This document shows positions 23,101 to 31,983 of a DNA stretch of 64,000 bases, one piece after another. The stretch's first letter is position 1. Each line of letters begins with the position of its first letter. The stretch comes from Linanthus parryae. Its lineage: Eukaryota; Streptophyta; Magnoliopsida; Ericales; Polemoniaceae. The stretch lies in contig JALGPY010000003.1 of the NCBI GenBank assembly GCA_023055425.1, forward strand, positions 68,184,991 to 68,248,990, in the 5' to 3' direction. A model generated the notes under the pieces. It did no database searches. It had not been told where the DNA came from and saw only the letters and a list, made by a program, of their open reading frames with translations. Made by a program: the position numbers and the translations under genes.

Positions 23101-23176
23101 CCATCATGGCCCGCTGGTAAGTTGCACCTGCGTTTTTGAGACCAAAAGGCATCAGAAGGTTGCGTGTTCGATTCAC
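20150..23176 (-). pseudogene. Tat pol remnant: RT (partial), two RNase H domains, integrase
   Basis: The coding sequence opens abruptly in RT at MPFGLKNAGATYQR with no upstream fingers, then FYVDDLVVKSK (RT active site), the RNase H of Ty3/gypsy type, a linker, and a second archaeal-type RNase H starting LHFDGSSTRKCGGIGIV with NNEAEYEALI. Next come two successive linker-plus-zinc-binding modules (DADWRK...C..C, twice), the integrase core (DFIGPIRP, LSDNGTPF, KGNGQAEATNKT) and a C-terminal GDLVLR domain, ending at 20150. A single in-frame TGA at 21566-21568, between the two zinc modules, is the only visible break after the truncated start. The reading frame is otherwise open for ~1,000 codons, consistent with a recent insertion. 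Gag, protease and the first part of RT are deleted. Confidence 0.85.
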
Positions 23177-23189
23177 GTCGGGTTCACCA
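23172..23189 (-). promoter_or_regulatory. Primer binding site of the Tat element
   Basis: On the minus strand TGGTGAACCCGACGTGAA lies 3 nt inside the 5' LTR. It is complementary to a tRNA 3' end ending in CCA. The complementarity-like pattern continues upstream into what looks like a T-arm (23162-23178, loop TTCGATT). I could not assign the tRNA. Confidence 0.6.
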
Positions 23190-23192
23190 AAA

Positions 23193-23820
23193 TGTGCACA
23201 AGAGATTCCGGCAGGGAGAACTCTGTGTACACTGTAAGTAGAGGATCGAAAATGGCACAGGAAGAGTTGGGTTGTGTGTAGGGAGAGAGTAAGGCAATAG
23301 TAATGTCTGAGAGAGAGACAGGGGTTTGGCAGAGCTTCCGCGTATGTCTGGTGTGTCCTCCTTTATATGGAAAGGTTAACGTCCTATATATAACGGAGAA
23401 TGTGACCGTTGCAGTGTGGTTAATGCACCCATCAATGGCGGCTTAATTAGCTTAACCACAACGGCACGTTCGTCCGCGTATATAGGGACCGTTACAGCAC
23501 GTTATGCGCGAATACCGGAACCGTTATGGGGTTGACCGGGATTGACCGGATTGACCGGGTTTATGGAGCTCGTGCCATAAATCTCTCAAAAGTAGTTACT
23601 AAAGGTCGCGTGCGGGCTTGGCTCGCACGCGACAGGACTTACTCTAGCCTCCAAACCACTAAGTCCCTACAAGTCCCGTGCAGTGGTATGCGAGGGCCCT
23701 GTCTCGCAGCCCCCACATGGATCAGCGCGGCTGGTGATCCAGTGTGTGTGGAGCACAATATGGTGTGCTGGATGGTTGCCACGTGGCCAAGATCTGTCAG
23801 CTCAGAAAGCACTATCTACA
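23193..23820 (-). repeat. Tat element 5' LTR
   Basis: 628 bp, TGTGCACAAG...CTATCTACA, followed by the target duplication CCTTC at 23821-23825. Confidence 0.9.
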
Positions 23821-23977
23821 CCTTCTTGATCTTCTTTGAAGGTGGAGAAGTCTCTAGAATGTCGGCTTTTTCCTCTGAATCTGATCCATGAACAATGATC
23901 TTTCTGTTAGCCTTCCTCTTCATCCTCTTACCAGAACTCTGACCTTGCTGCTTGATCCTCTCTGAGTTTCGCTCCAT
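23821..23977 (-). pseudogene. Sirevirus env-like ORF, proximal part
   Basis: On the minus strand an ATG at 23977 opens a Lys/Arg- and Ser/Glu-rich frame (MERNSERIKQQGQSSGKRM...) that runs into the Tat insertion. The remainder lies at 12204-10547. The frames on the two sides of the insertion do not join cleanly, so an indel is also present. Basic stretches (KRMKRKANRK, KKIKK) could be nuclear-localisation-like. Confidence 0.55.
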
Positions 23978-24229
23978 TGCGTTTAGGGTTTCAGGGAATT
24001 GAGAAAGAAATTGAGAGAGAGATAGATACGGAGAGAAAAAATTGGAGAATGGGAGAAATAAGCCCTGAAGTTGGCTTTAGTAGGTAGATTTTGATTGAAA
24101 GAAGGATTGCATGCAAATCAGGTTTTAAAAGATTTTGAGATTTTCCCACATAATACACAGAAGGACTAATACTCCCCCTAAACAAAAGCATCCTTGTTTA
24201 ACATACCCAGTTCAAGCCTAGGGATGCAA
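23978..24229 (-). other. Sirevirus pol to env-like intergenic region
   Basis: Non-coding. It contains a purine tract TTTAGGGGGAGTATT (minus strand, about 24170-24184) and a CT-rich leader before the env-like ATG. Confidence 0.5.
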
Positions 24230-24722
24230 ACCTCTCATGTGGAAAAGGTTTAGTGAAAATATCAGCTATCCGCAAAGTAGTTGAAATAAAAGATAAAGCC
24301 ACATCACCTTTCTCATCATGATCTCTAATAAAATGATGTCTTACATCTATGTGCTTTGTCCTTGAATGCTGCACTAGATTCTTTGATATTGAAATGAGAC
24401 TAGTACTATCACAGTGATAGGCACATTTCTGAATTCATATCCAATATCTCTTAATTTTATAGCAATCCATATCACTTGAGAGCAACAAGCACCAGTTGCA
24501 ATGTATTCGGCTTCTGCAGTTGATAAGGCTACTGAGTTTTGCTTCTTTGAATGCCAACTAATAAGTGATGAACCAAGAAATTGGCAACATCCTGAAGTAC
24601 TCTTTCTATCCACTTTGTAGCCTGCAAAGTCGGCATCTGAATAGCCATTCAACATGAAATTAGTTCTTCTTGGATACCAAAGACCCAATTCTTTGGTTCC
24701 ATTCAAATATCTGAAAATCCTT
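24230..24722 (-). pseudogene. Sirevirus RNase H fragment
   Basis: The translated minus strand contains NGYSDADFAGYKVDRKST, LGSSLISWHSKKQNSVALS and AEAEYIATGACCSQVIW, the RNase H block of Ty1/copia pol with a Sirevirus-like pattern. A frame shift follows near 24410. The match stops abruptly at about 24722, where unrelated sequence begins, so RT, integrase and gag have been lost. Confidence 0.8.
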
Positions 24723-24989
24723 TAAACATCAATCAAATGACTTTACTTTGGTAACTCGGTGAGTTGTACGTTGCTTGATGAATAATAGAAGACATGTTAG
24801 TGTTTGATAAATAAAAACAAAGTTCATATCATCCCTACTGATCCTCGAGAGAATTCCCGGTATTTGTTTCACATTAGTAACTTTCTCAACTATTCTCGTT
24901 AATCGTGAGGTCATCTAGACGGTTAACTTATAAGCTGTTTCTCAATTTTCGTAGAATTAGCAAAACACAAACAATGCGATTTGCCCACA

Positions 24990-25835
24990 CAATGTTCAGA
25001 AATATCAACTAAGTTACAAGAAGTCCTTTGGGTTCGAAAAACCCGGTCTTACCGGAATTATTACTACACCGACAACTGTGCACTTTCAGTTGGAGCGTGT
25101 CAGTTACTGCAATTACTTCATGGCCAGTGGAAGAAACAGGACAATGAAAACCCACTGTTGACTTCGATATCGCATGACAATGTTCTGACAATTTCATCTT
25201 TGTACTATCATTGGTGAAATCCGTGAAACCTTTTGACAACATCATTAAACACATACCAACTTCTTCTACTTCTTTAACATCAAAAAGACATGCAGAAAAA
25301 CTGGAATTAGACAAGACCAACTTTCTGTTCACTTTCTTCCTGTTTGTTGATCTCTTCCTTCGCACCGAACACATAATGCCGTGATCTGATGGGTTGTTGA
25401 CAGAGTAACCAGAAATATTACATTTTTTGGGATGATATCTCCTATGTCCAGTTGAAACTTTTTCCACATTCCGTGCAAACAGTAGCTCTTGTTTGGTTAA
25501 TTGAACCCTTTTCATTATGATATGCTACTGAATTTCTTTTATTTGCATGGCATGATTCAGAGATCCTGCGACATTTTCTAACCTTTTCTCTGTGGGCATT
25601 GCTAGCATCCAAGGAACCCCGGAGAAGAAATTTTGGGTCATCCTGTTCATTAGAAGTATAGATAAAATCTTTGCTATTAATGCGTCCACGGGATTATCTC
25701 CAACATCGTCTTTAACCTCCATATCTACGGTTTTTTGCTAATCTGTCTTCTTGCTTGAAATTTTGCGGAAATGACATCTCATATGATTTTCTTCTGTCAT
25801 CCTACTCCAACAAATTTTTCAGATAAAGCAAACAT
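24990..25835 (-). pseudogene. C2H2 zinc-finger (ZAT-like) pseudogene
   Basis: The minus strand carries NHMRCHF (about 25785), then a CTECGKSF half-finger whose frame breaks into GHRRYHPKKC (about 25430-25475), then VEEVGMCLMMLSKGF (about 25230-25270). The order finger, linker with CLMMLS, is that of plant Q-type C2H2 repressors of the ZAT family. Finger residues between the two halves are missing, and stops and frame changes occur at 25725, 25523 and around 25450. This is a decayed copy of a host transcription factor gene, without introns as usual for the family. No later intact finger was found. Confidence 0.5.
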
Positions 25836-26510
25836 GCAATGTAAAATATGCGCTAAATCCACCATGATCTAAGACACCGACCTTTACCACCTTTGAGGTA
25901 ATTTCTTGTTTGATAACTCTTTGTTTTCCTATCTTCTTCCGTCAATGAAAATCAAATATCTCTTCTACATAAAACAAGTACATGCATGTGAATAGAAAAA
26001 TAAGCTAAATTACTACTGATCCCCTCTAATTTCTTAAAATAATTCAAATATTATGTAGTTGTGTCTTATAGAGGAAGTAGACATATGCATTTGAATAAAT
26101 AACCGGATTCATTCTTCTTAGCATCCCTCAGTTGCCTATAAATAGTTCCCTATAATGAATGTCAATCACGAGCAATGTAATTTACTTCAGCGATCTCTGC
26201 AGTGCAGTAAACACTCTAATACTTGCTTCACATTGATGTTTCTATTCCATTGTTTGTTTCTATTTTTTGCATGCACAAAATCGTTGCCTACATCTTTTGC
26301 AGTCAAGTTTTATTATTTCAGTGTGGTTCATATATATGTTAGGCCAACACCAAAACTCGAATCTGGTGATCAATGCCCACCTCAATATATTGATTTAGTC
26401 GAACTAGCTCTTGGCATGAACATACCTAGATGCATAGGTCATATTATATTCACATGCATTTATACGAATAGTCATATATTATGTTTATATTATATAGTAT
26501 AACTTGATAC
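25836..26510. other. No recognisable feature
   Basis: AT-rich. ORF 26155-26502 is open but matches no family I know and has no good gene context. Confidence 0.4.
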
Positions 26511-26516
26511 ATAGTA

Positions 26517-26791
26517 CCACTCCGTCCCATGTCTTTTGCATCATCTAACTTTTTACCGCTATTATCCGGGTCACTTTGACCCTGTTTGGATAGAAAAACT
26601 TTGTCATTTTAGATAACTTTTTCATAATGCTGTAGAGAAACTCTTATTTTACGAGACCATAAAAAAAATTATCGGAAAATTGCATGGCTGCAAAAGACAC
26701 GACAACTGGCTTGTTGAAAAAAGTATGAAAAGTCCATAATAGCCTCTGTAAACCAGGGTGAGCATGTATTCTAGGGTTGGGACGGAGCGAC
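26517..26791. mobile_element. Stowaway-like MITE, 275 bp
   Basis: Ends CCACTCCGTCCCA and, in reverse, GTCGCTCCGTCCCA, flanked by TA on both sides (26515-26516, 26792-26793). The CTCCGTCCC terminal motif and TA duplication are typical of Tc1/mariner-derived Stowaway elements. Confidence 0.75.
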
Positions 26792-26925
26792 TATGTTATT
26801 CCATCTTTTTCTGAAGAATAAGAAGTGTGCCTATTTAGCGTACAAGACAGTTGTTGTCCGTATTTGACATAATTCGATGTCGTAAAAAAATTAGGACTTA
26901 ATGATACATTTTGTTTTCCAAATAG

Positions 26926-27240
26926 ATGGCCAGCCAGTACGAGGACATCGCGAATCAAATTGGCATAAATGAATATCCGACGCTAATGACGGGTTCCAGT
27001 GACGGAAGGACAAGAGAAGCTGACGATTTGTCTGTGAAACCAGCAGTGCGCAATAGTCTAGTGGCACTTCTTCCATTTCAGGGCAGATCAGTTCGAGGAA
27101 AGAGTGACGCACACAATTTATGCCGCAACATACTTGCGAGTGGTAAAACAGTCGGAAAAATGATCAGAGGTATTCAGAGAGACATTATGAAAAACCAGAG
27201 GAGTCTGAAGAACTTGAATGAGCTGGCCATGGACAAGTGA
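26926..27240 (+). CDS. Hypothetical small protein, 104 aa
   Basis: ATG follows a splice-acceptor-like TTTTCCAAATAG, and a TAG lies in frame directly before the ATG, so it could start here or be an internal exon. The product is basic towards the C-terminus (GKMIRGIQRDIMKNQRSLKN) and has no domain I recognise. Base composition is less AT-rich than the flanks. There is no neighbour with a related role. It might be a relic exon or a transposon-carried gene fragment. Confidence 0.3.
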   Translation: MASQYEDIANQIGINEYPTLMTGSSDGRTREADDLSVKPAVRNSLVALLPFQGRSVRGKSDAHNLCRNILASGKTVGKMIRGIQRDIMKNQRSLKNLNELAMDK

Positions 27241-27530
27241 GAACAAAGAACTGTGGAAGAAGAATATTTGGTTAAGGTTCAATGCATTAAAATTACGCTT
27301 GTATTCCTACAAGCCGAAGATCAACCAATACAAGCCCAGTAAGCTTAGAAAGAAGATACATCTTTGTCAGCAGCGTGTTTACAGCATTTAGAATAGTAAG
27401 TTGATACTATAAAGTAGTGATATGATTTTGTCCATGAGATATATATGGTGTAGTTCATTGTCCGCTTGATTAGTAGACGTATTAAACAACAAGTGTATAT
27501 TTATACCGCGTATTTAAATTTACACATTTT

Positions 27531-28040
27531 GGGTGGGTTTGGTATGAGTTTTTGGACTTTTGAGTTGACCTTAAAAGAAAAAAAAAAGAATATGCACAAT
27601 TTGGTGAAAAAAATATGTTGTTAACAAAATCATGGCATGTTAATTAGATGGCATAGTATGCTAATACAAGAGAAAGTAAGGGTAATTGTGGGGTTTGGTA
27701 TGATTTATAAGCAACTTATACGTCAATTCTGGAATATAAGTTGAAGATAACTTATAAGCAGTGTTTGGTATGCAACTTATAAGCTGAACTTTTGGATTTG
27801 AACTTATAAGTTCACAGTGTAAAAATTAACTTAAAAAAAGTTGGGTTTTTGAACTTATAAGACAACTTAAGTTGCAAATAAGTTATACCACAATCACCCA
27901 ATTTGATCACTATTATTTTTTAAGGAGGTAAAAGTCCCCAAAAGCTCATGAAACCTAACTTTTTTAGGTTTGAATTTTACACTGCAAAGACAAAAGCCAA
28001 AATCCAAAAGCTGGCACAAAAAAGGTCCTGCCAAACATTT
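27531..28040. mobile_element. Outer MITE, interrupted by another MITE
   Basis: The left end GGGTTTGGTATGAGTTTTTGG and the right end, read in reverse (ATGTTTGGCAGG...AGCTTTTGGATTTTGG), are inverted versions of the GTTTGGT...TTTTGG pattern seen in plant hAT-like MITEs. The inner MITE at 27680-27900 sits inside. The target duplication is unclear. Confidence 0.4.
27680..27900. mobile_element. Inner MITE, about 220 bp
   Basis: Terminal inverted repeats GGGTAATTGTGG...GCAACTTA and GGGTGATTGTGG...GCAACTTA (right end read in reverse), about 35 bp with gaps. The interior repeats AACTTATAAG palindromes. The superfamily is uncertain. Confidence 0.65.
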
Positions 28041-29780
28041 CAAAAAAGTTCAAAGCAGAATGGAAGTCCAGAGTAGAGTGAAGGTTGGAAATAAGTCATA
28101 CCATTTTTTTTTAGGTAATCATGGCCTAATATAATATTTATTTATTTGCAGTCTCAAATGTCTTCACATGTTATCACGTTCGCGTTTTCATATTTTTTTA
28201 TTGTTAATGTATGATTTTTTTGGTTCCACGATGTTGTCTTATCCGGCAAAAAAAACCGTGCCATCCTTCACTTAGACGTTACCTTCCTTACCACGATTCG
28301 TTCACCTGCCTCCACAATCTCGTCTGTACAACTGCATCGTCCTCTCTTCCTCTAGCAACATCTCTTCTTCAAGATCGGTAAGTAAATCCATATGTTCTTT
28401 GTAAGTACACTGTCTCTGCAAAATCTCTGGAAACTCTATCTAATGGTTTCACTAATTTCACTTCGGATATGTAGCGATAGCTATTTCTCTAGGATCAAAA
28501 TTAAGAACGGTCTCTTCAAATCTACTTTCTCTTATTGTTTGGTAAATCTTGCAAAGTTCAGAGATCAGTATAATGACCTCATACCTCCCATGCTCGAGCT
28601 TTATTGATTTTTATTCAGTAATGCCTCATGCAATTGAGAACTTATATTCCTAGGTTCCCATACTTTGCATTCTAAGGTAGTACGAATTAATTGCCAACCT
28701 TTTGATTTGATTCTCATACGCACCAATCAAAGCTGATGTTGGGCATGGACAAATAATTAATGATTCGATTCTTCTAGGCATATAATCTGTATAAATTATT
28801 TGCAGTTATACCATATTGGGTACTTCTAGGTATTGTCATATTTTCCAGGAAAAAAGGTGTCGTAATTACAAACGACTGCTTGGAAGTAGCAAATTATTGA
28901 TTTGAATGGGAAATTCATAAGTTAATCATACCAATATAGCAATGATTGTAACTGCTATCAAACGCGAATTCATCATGTTCCTAATTACGAACCGATGTAT
29001 GTAATTAAATAACTCTGACAGAACTTTACCAAACACATTAGTCTAAAATTTTAATTTGTCCCTCCACTGTTAGAGCGAGAATCGATCCTCCATGCAATCA
29101 ACATAATTAATGTGCAACTACATTATGTGCATTTTCTTCGTCACCCGTCGATGCTATATGAACGTGCTATGTAATACGTTCTTACAATGAAGGGAGATCC
29201 AGAAACAATGCACAATGTGTTACATAATTTTATGAAATTGTCACTGTTAGGTGAATATGCTTCTCCTCGATTGCCTGAGTTCTTGTATATATGCATTCGT
29301 TCCCAAAACAATCTTTTCTCAAGTTGTCTCTTCGTAACGTATGCTTTATATGGTGCCAAATAACCTTATTATTTCATAAATTATATTATACATTACTTTT
29401 ATGGCCAAAAAACAAATGATAATAACTCGGTCGTGCTCCAAATTTAAGGGTACACAGATAACTTTTGGAAGCTGACCTCTAAATGGTCGTGTGCATTCTC
29501 CATTTCGATAATCTACTTATGACACTGTGCATCCTCCTATATTGTACATATTCTCCCTGCCATTTTAATTTTGCCCAAGTCAATTTGAAATTCAGGACAA
29601 ATGCATGCACTATGGTCTCCGTACTCTGTAGAAGACATTACTTTAGTTTGTTTTTTGGCAATTTCCCTGGAGTAGAGATAATATCTCTCGTTACTGTAAT
29701 TACCATGAAATCGATTGTTCTTGTTTTTTATGCCCCTACATATGCTGCTAAATTTTTTGCCTGATTCTGACATGCTCATC
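28041..29780. other. Possible 5' UTR exon and long intron of the downstream coiled-coil ORF
   Basis: 28257-28380 looks like a CT/CA-rich plant 5' UTR ending in GATCG/GTAAGTAAATCC, a strong splice donor. An acceptor TTACGACAG at 29860-29868 would join it to the coiled-coil exon. No other gene signal is seen between them. Inference. Confidence 0.3.
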
Positions 29781-29868
29781 CATTGTTCGATACATTTTGT
29801 CTGCTTATAATAAATCAGCTGATGTGTCTTTCCATTGTGGAAAATTCCTTATTCGTTTGTTACGACAG

Positions 29869-30346
29869 AGGATTTCGTCTGTGCCCAAATGCCTATAGAG
29901 ATGCAATTGCAAAGGAGAACAAAAACAAAGCTGAACCTGTTACCGCTAATGACCCGTCCTCAACAGGTGCCACTGCCACGGGTGGGGAGACAAGTCTGCG
30001 ACAACAGGTTGCTGCAGCACAATCTATGGCTGATATGAAAAGGCTGACGGACGAGGAAGTTGAGCGAGCGAGGAGAAAGGTCACACTGCTGCAGAAGGAT
30101 ATTGCTCTAAACCGGGAGGAACTGCAAATAGCAAAGGAGAAGGTGCAGTTGCTGGAAAAAAAACTCGCGCTGGATGAAAAACAAGTTGATGTGGACAAGA
30201 GGCTGATAGCGAGTATGGAAGCCTGGAAAGAAACATATTTCAAAGATGAGGGTGCACCCCAGCGAACACTGCTGGAAAAAGAAAAAGAGACGATGACTCT
30301 CCTCCACCCACTCAGGCAAAGATTGCGAAAGAATAAGATGGTATGA
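29869..30346 (+). CDS. Hypothetical coiled-coil protein (partial or last exon)
   Basis: The open frame ends at 30346. From about residue 60 to 150 it has heptad-like Leu/Ile/Val spacing with abundant Glu, Lys and Arg (VTLLQKDIALNREELQIAKE, VQLLEKKLALDEKQV), predicting a long alpha-helical coiled coil. It is preceded by a Thr/Ala/Gly-rich linker and ends in LRQRLRKNKMV. The frame is open back to 29783, but that codon is TTG; an ATG lies at 29822 and an acceptor site at 29868, so an internal or last exon is likely. No catalytic domain. A complete Ty1/copia element inserted 194 bases downstream (30540), perhaps in its 3' UTR. I do not recognise the family. Confidence 0.4.
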
Positions 30347-30539
30347 TGCATTACCCTCTCACCCGAAGCTAATTATCATATGTTACTATTTTGTTGTAGC
30401 ATGGATTAAAAACAGATGTAAACATTGGAGCTTTTGCTTTGTTAAATTAGGGGAAATACCCAGTCTTCTTTTGTAAGTGGGGTTCCGTATGCTAAATCCC
30501 CACTTATGCATCGTGAGTGGGCTTGATGTAAGGGTTTTG

Positions 30540-31969
30540 TGTAGGGTTTTGATTCATGGATGCGCAACGGAAACACAAACATTCATAAAACCATGCAAAA
30601 CCATCCAAGGATCACAAGTCAAGAGACATAACGATGGTAAGGGTACGAAATCAATAACACACCTTAGGGTTCTCCTTTGATGACTTCAAACGCGAATTGT
30701 GTCACGTTCTCTATGGTTGATCCACGCCTAGAGTTGATCCTAGAATCTCCCAAGTCCTTGGTGCTAGCCCGGAAGAGGAAGAGGAAGAAAAATCACGCAA
30801 AACGAGACCCAAAAGGAGGGCTCGACCTCCTTGTGGCCGACAGGGACGGGGCGGCGAGCAAGGGGCGGTCGGCTCCTTGCTTGTTGCTCTCTCTCCTTCT
30901 TTTATTCTCTCCCACTCTTGTTATGTTCAATTATGAGCATAAGTTCTGTGGGAAGGAAGGAAGGAAGGTCCTTTATATAGTCCAACAACTCCTTGCCAAC
31001 TACCTAAAGGGCTTATTCTAGTCCTACTAGAATTCAATTTAGTCCCTTCCTTACAAATTAGTCCCTACTAAGTTTGCAAGGTTTTGCAAAATGATCCTTC
31101 TAATTAATTAATCCAATTAATTAATTCCCAAATCTAGTTCAACTCTATATAGCGTGTGACCCCATAGGTTCTATCTAGTTGGTAGCAACTATTTGCTAAT
31201 ATGGAGCGGTTTCTAGCAAAACGTCCATTCTAGCCAACTAATAGAATAGTCATCTTGACAACCTTTGTACAAGTAATTGTCTCATCCCTTTTTCTCTATA
31301 TCCGGATTGGACACGAGACATGCAAGTCACACTCGTATATCCAATCCACAGTTTCTCGATCCATGGGAATAGCCTTATTCGTGCAAATAACATCAATATC
31401 CCATATTGATTTATTTGAGTCTGGCCAGACATTCTATAAGCACTATCCCTCGAGTGGCCTAGGATATTTGCTCCCGTTATGTGGGAGGGAAAAATTCTAT
31501 CTACGTCCAGTACGATATCTAAGCTTGCTTCTTATTGTATCCAGTACACGCCTTTATAACTACCGAGTTACGGTGTAGCGTTTAACGCTACCAAGATCAC
31601 AAAAATCCACAACTAGAATATCTAGTGACTTCAAGTATAAGGATGACAATACCATTGCACCGCGAGAAGCTCTTGTGACTTAACATAACGTGTATGTAGC
31701 CTTCTCGGAGATGGGTCAATCCAGTGCAACATTCCATAATGCACACCTATGTGTTGGATCATGATATCTCCATATCAATCCAACCCCATACTAGTCTATA
31801 GATGATTGTCCCATTAATCATTATACTGGACTAGGGATATTTAAGATAAACAACACAATTGTAAATCTAAGGACTTAATTATATTAAATATCCAATAAAT
31901 AATAAATGAATTTATAGCCACAAATAATTCATACTAAACTAGATTGCCTCTAGGGCATCTATTCCAACA
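30540..31969 (-). repeat. copia-1 3' LTR
   Basis: 1,430 bp. The ORFs inside it (for example 30677-31021 and 31255-31578) are repeated in the other LTR and are not genes. An AGGA-type run (GGAAGGAAGGAAGG) lies at 30951-30967. Confidence 0.95.
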
Positions 31970-31982
31970 GCCTCCCACTTGC
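31970..31982 (-). promoter_or_regulatory. copia-1 polypurine tract
   Basis: On the minus strand GCAAGTGGGAGGC directly precedes the 3' LTR. Confidence 0.85.
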
Positions 31983-31983
31983 A

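Larger units (their letters stand above)
12210..23820 (-). mobile_element. Nested Tat-lineage Ty3/gypsy element with an antisense accessory gene
   Basis: Two 628-bp LTRs (12210-12837 and 23193-23820), about 98.5% alike by eye, are flanked by a perfect 5-bp target duplication CCTTC (12205-12209 and 23821-23825). Transcription is leftward: 5' LTR on the right, PBS at 23172-23189, pol remnant 23176-20150, hairpins, 54-bp tandem repeats, an antisense gene (13576-17857, plus strand), PPT, then the 3' LTR. Two RNase H domains in pol and an antisense ORF before the 3' LTR are hallmarks of the plant Tat lineage. Leader, gag, protease and the N-terminal half of RT are absent, so this copy cannot be autonomous. 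It lies inside the Sirevirus env-like ORF and is therefore younger than it. Confidence 0.85.
6618..24722 (-). mobile_element. Truncated Sirevirus-type Ty1/copia element with two nested insertions
   Basis: On the minus strand the order is RNase H (24230-24722), a linker, an env-like acidic/basic ORF (23977 to 10547, interrupted), a purine tract (10075-10086) and the 3' LTR (10073 to 6618, interrupted). Everything upstream of RNase H (gag, protease, integrase, RT, 5' LTR) is missing. The extra ORF after pol, the long LTR with palindromic motifs, and the RNase H residue pattern fit Sireviruses (family knowledge). A Tat Ty3/gypsy element (12210-23820) interrupts the env-like ORF and an unidentified insertion (7562-9461) splits the LTR. 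Confidence 0.7.

Noticed and set aside
23161..23189. tRNA gene
   Set aside because: Only the 3' arm pattern is present and it abuts an LTR; it is better explained as a PBS.
30677..31578. ORFs in the copia-1 LTR (and their twins at 37776-38641)
   Set aside because: They occur in both LTR copies, cross LTR regulatory sequence and lack domains.
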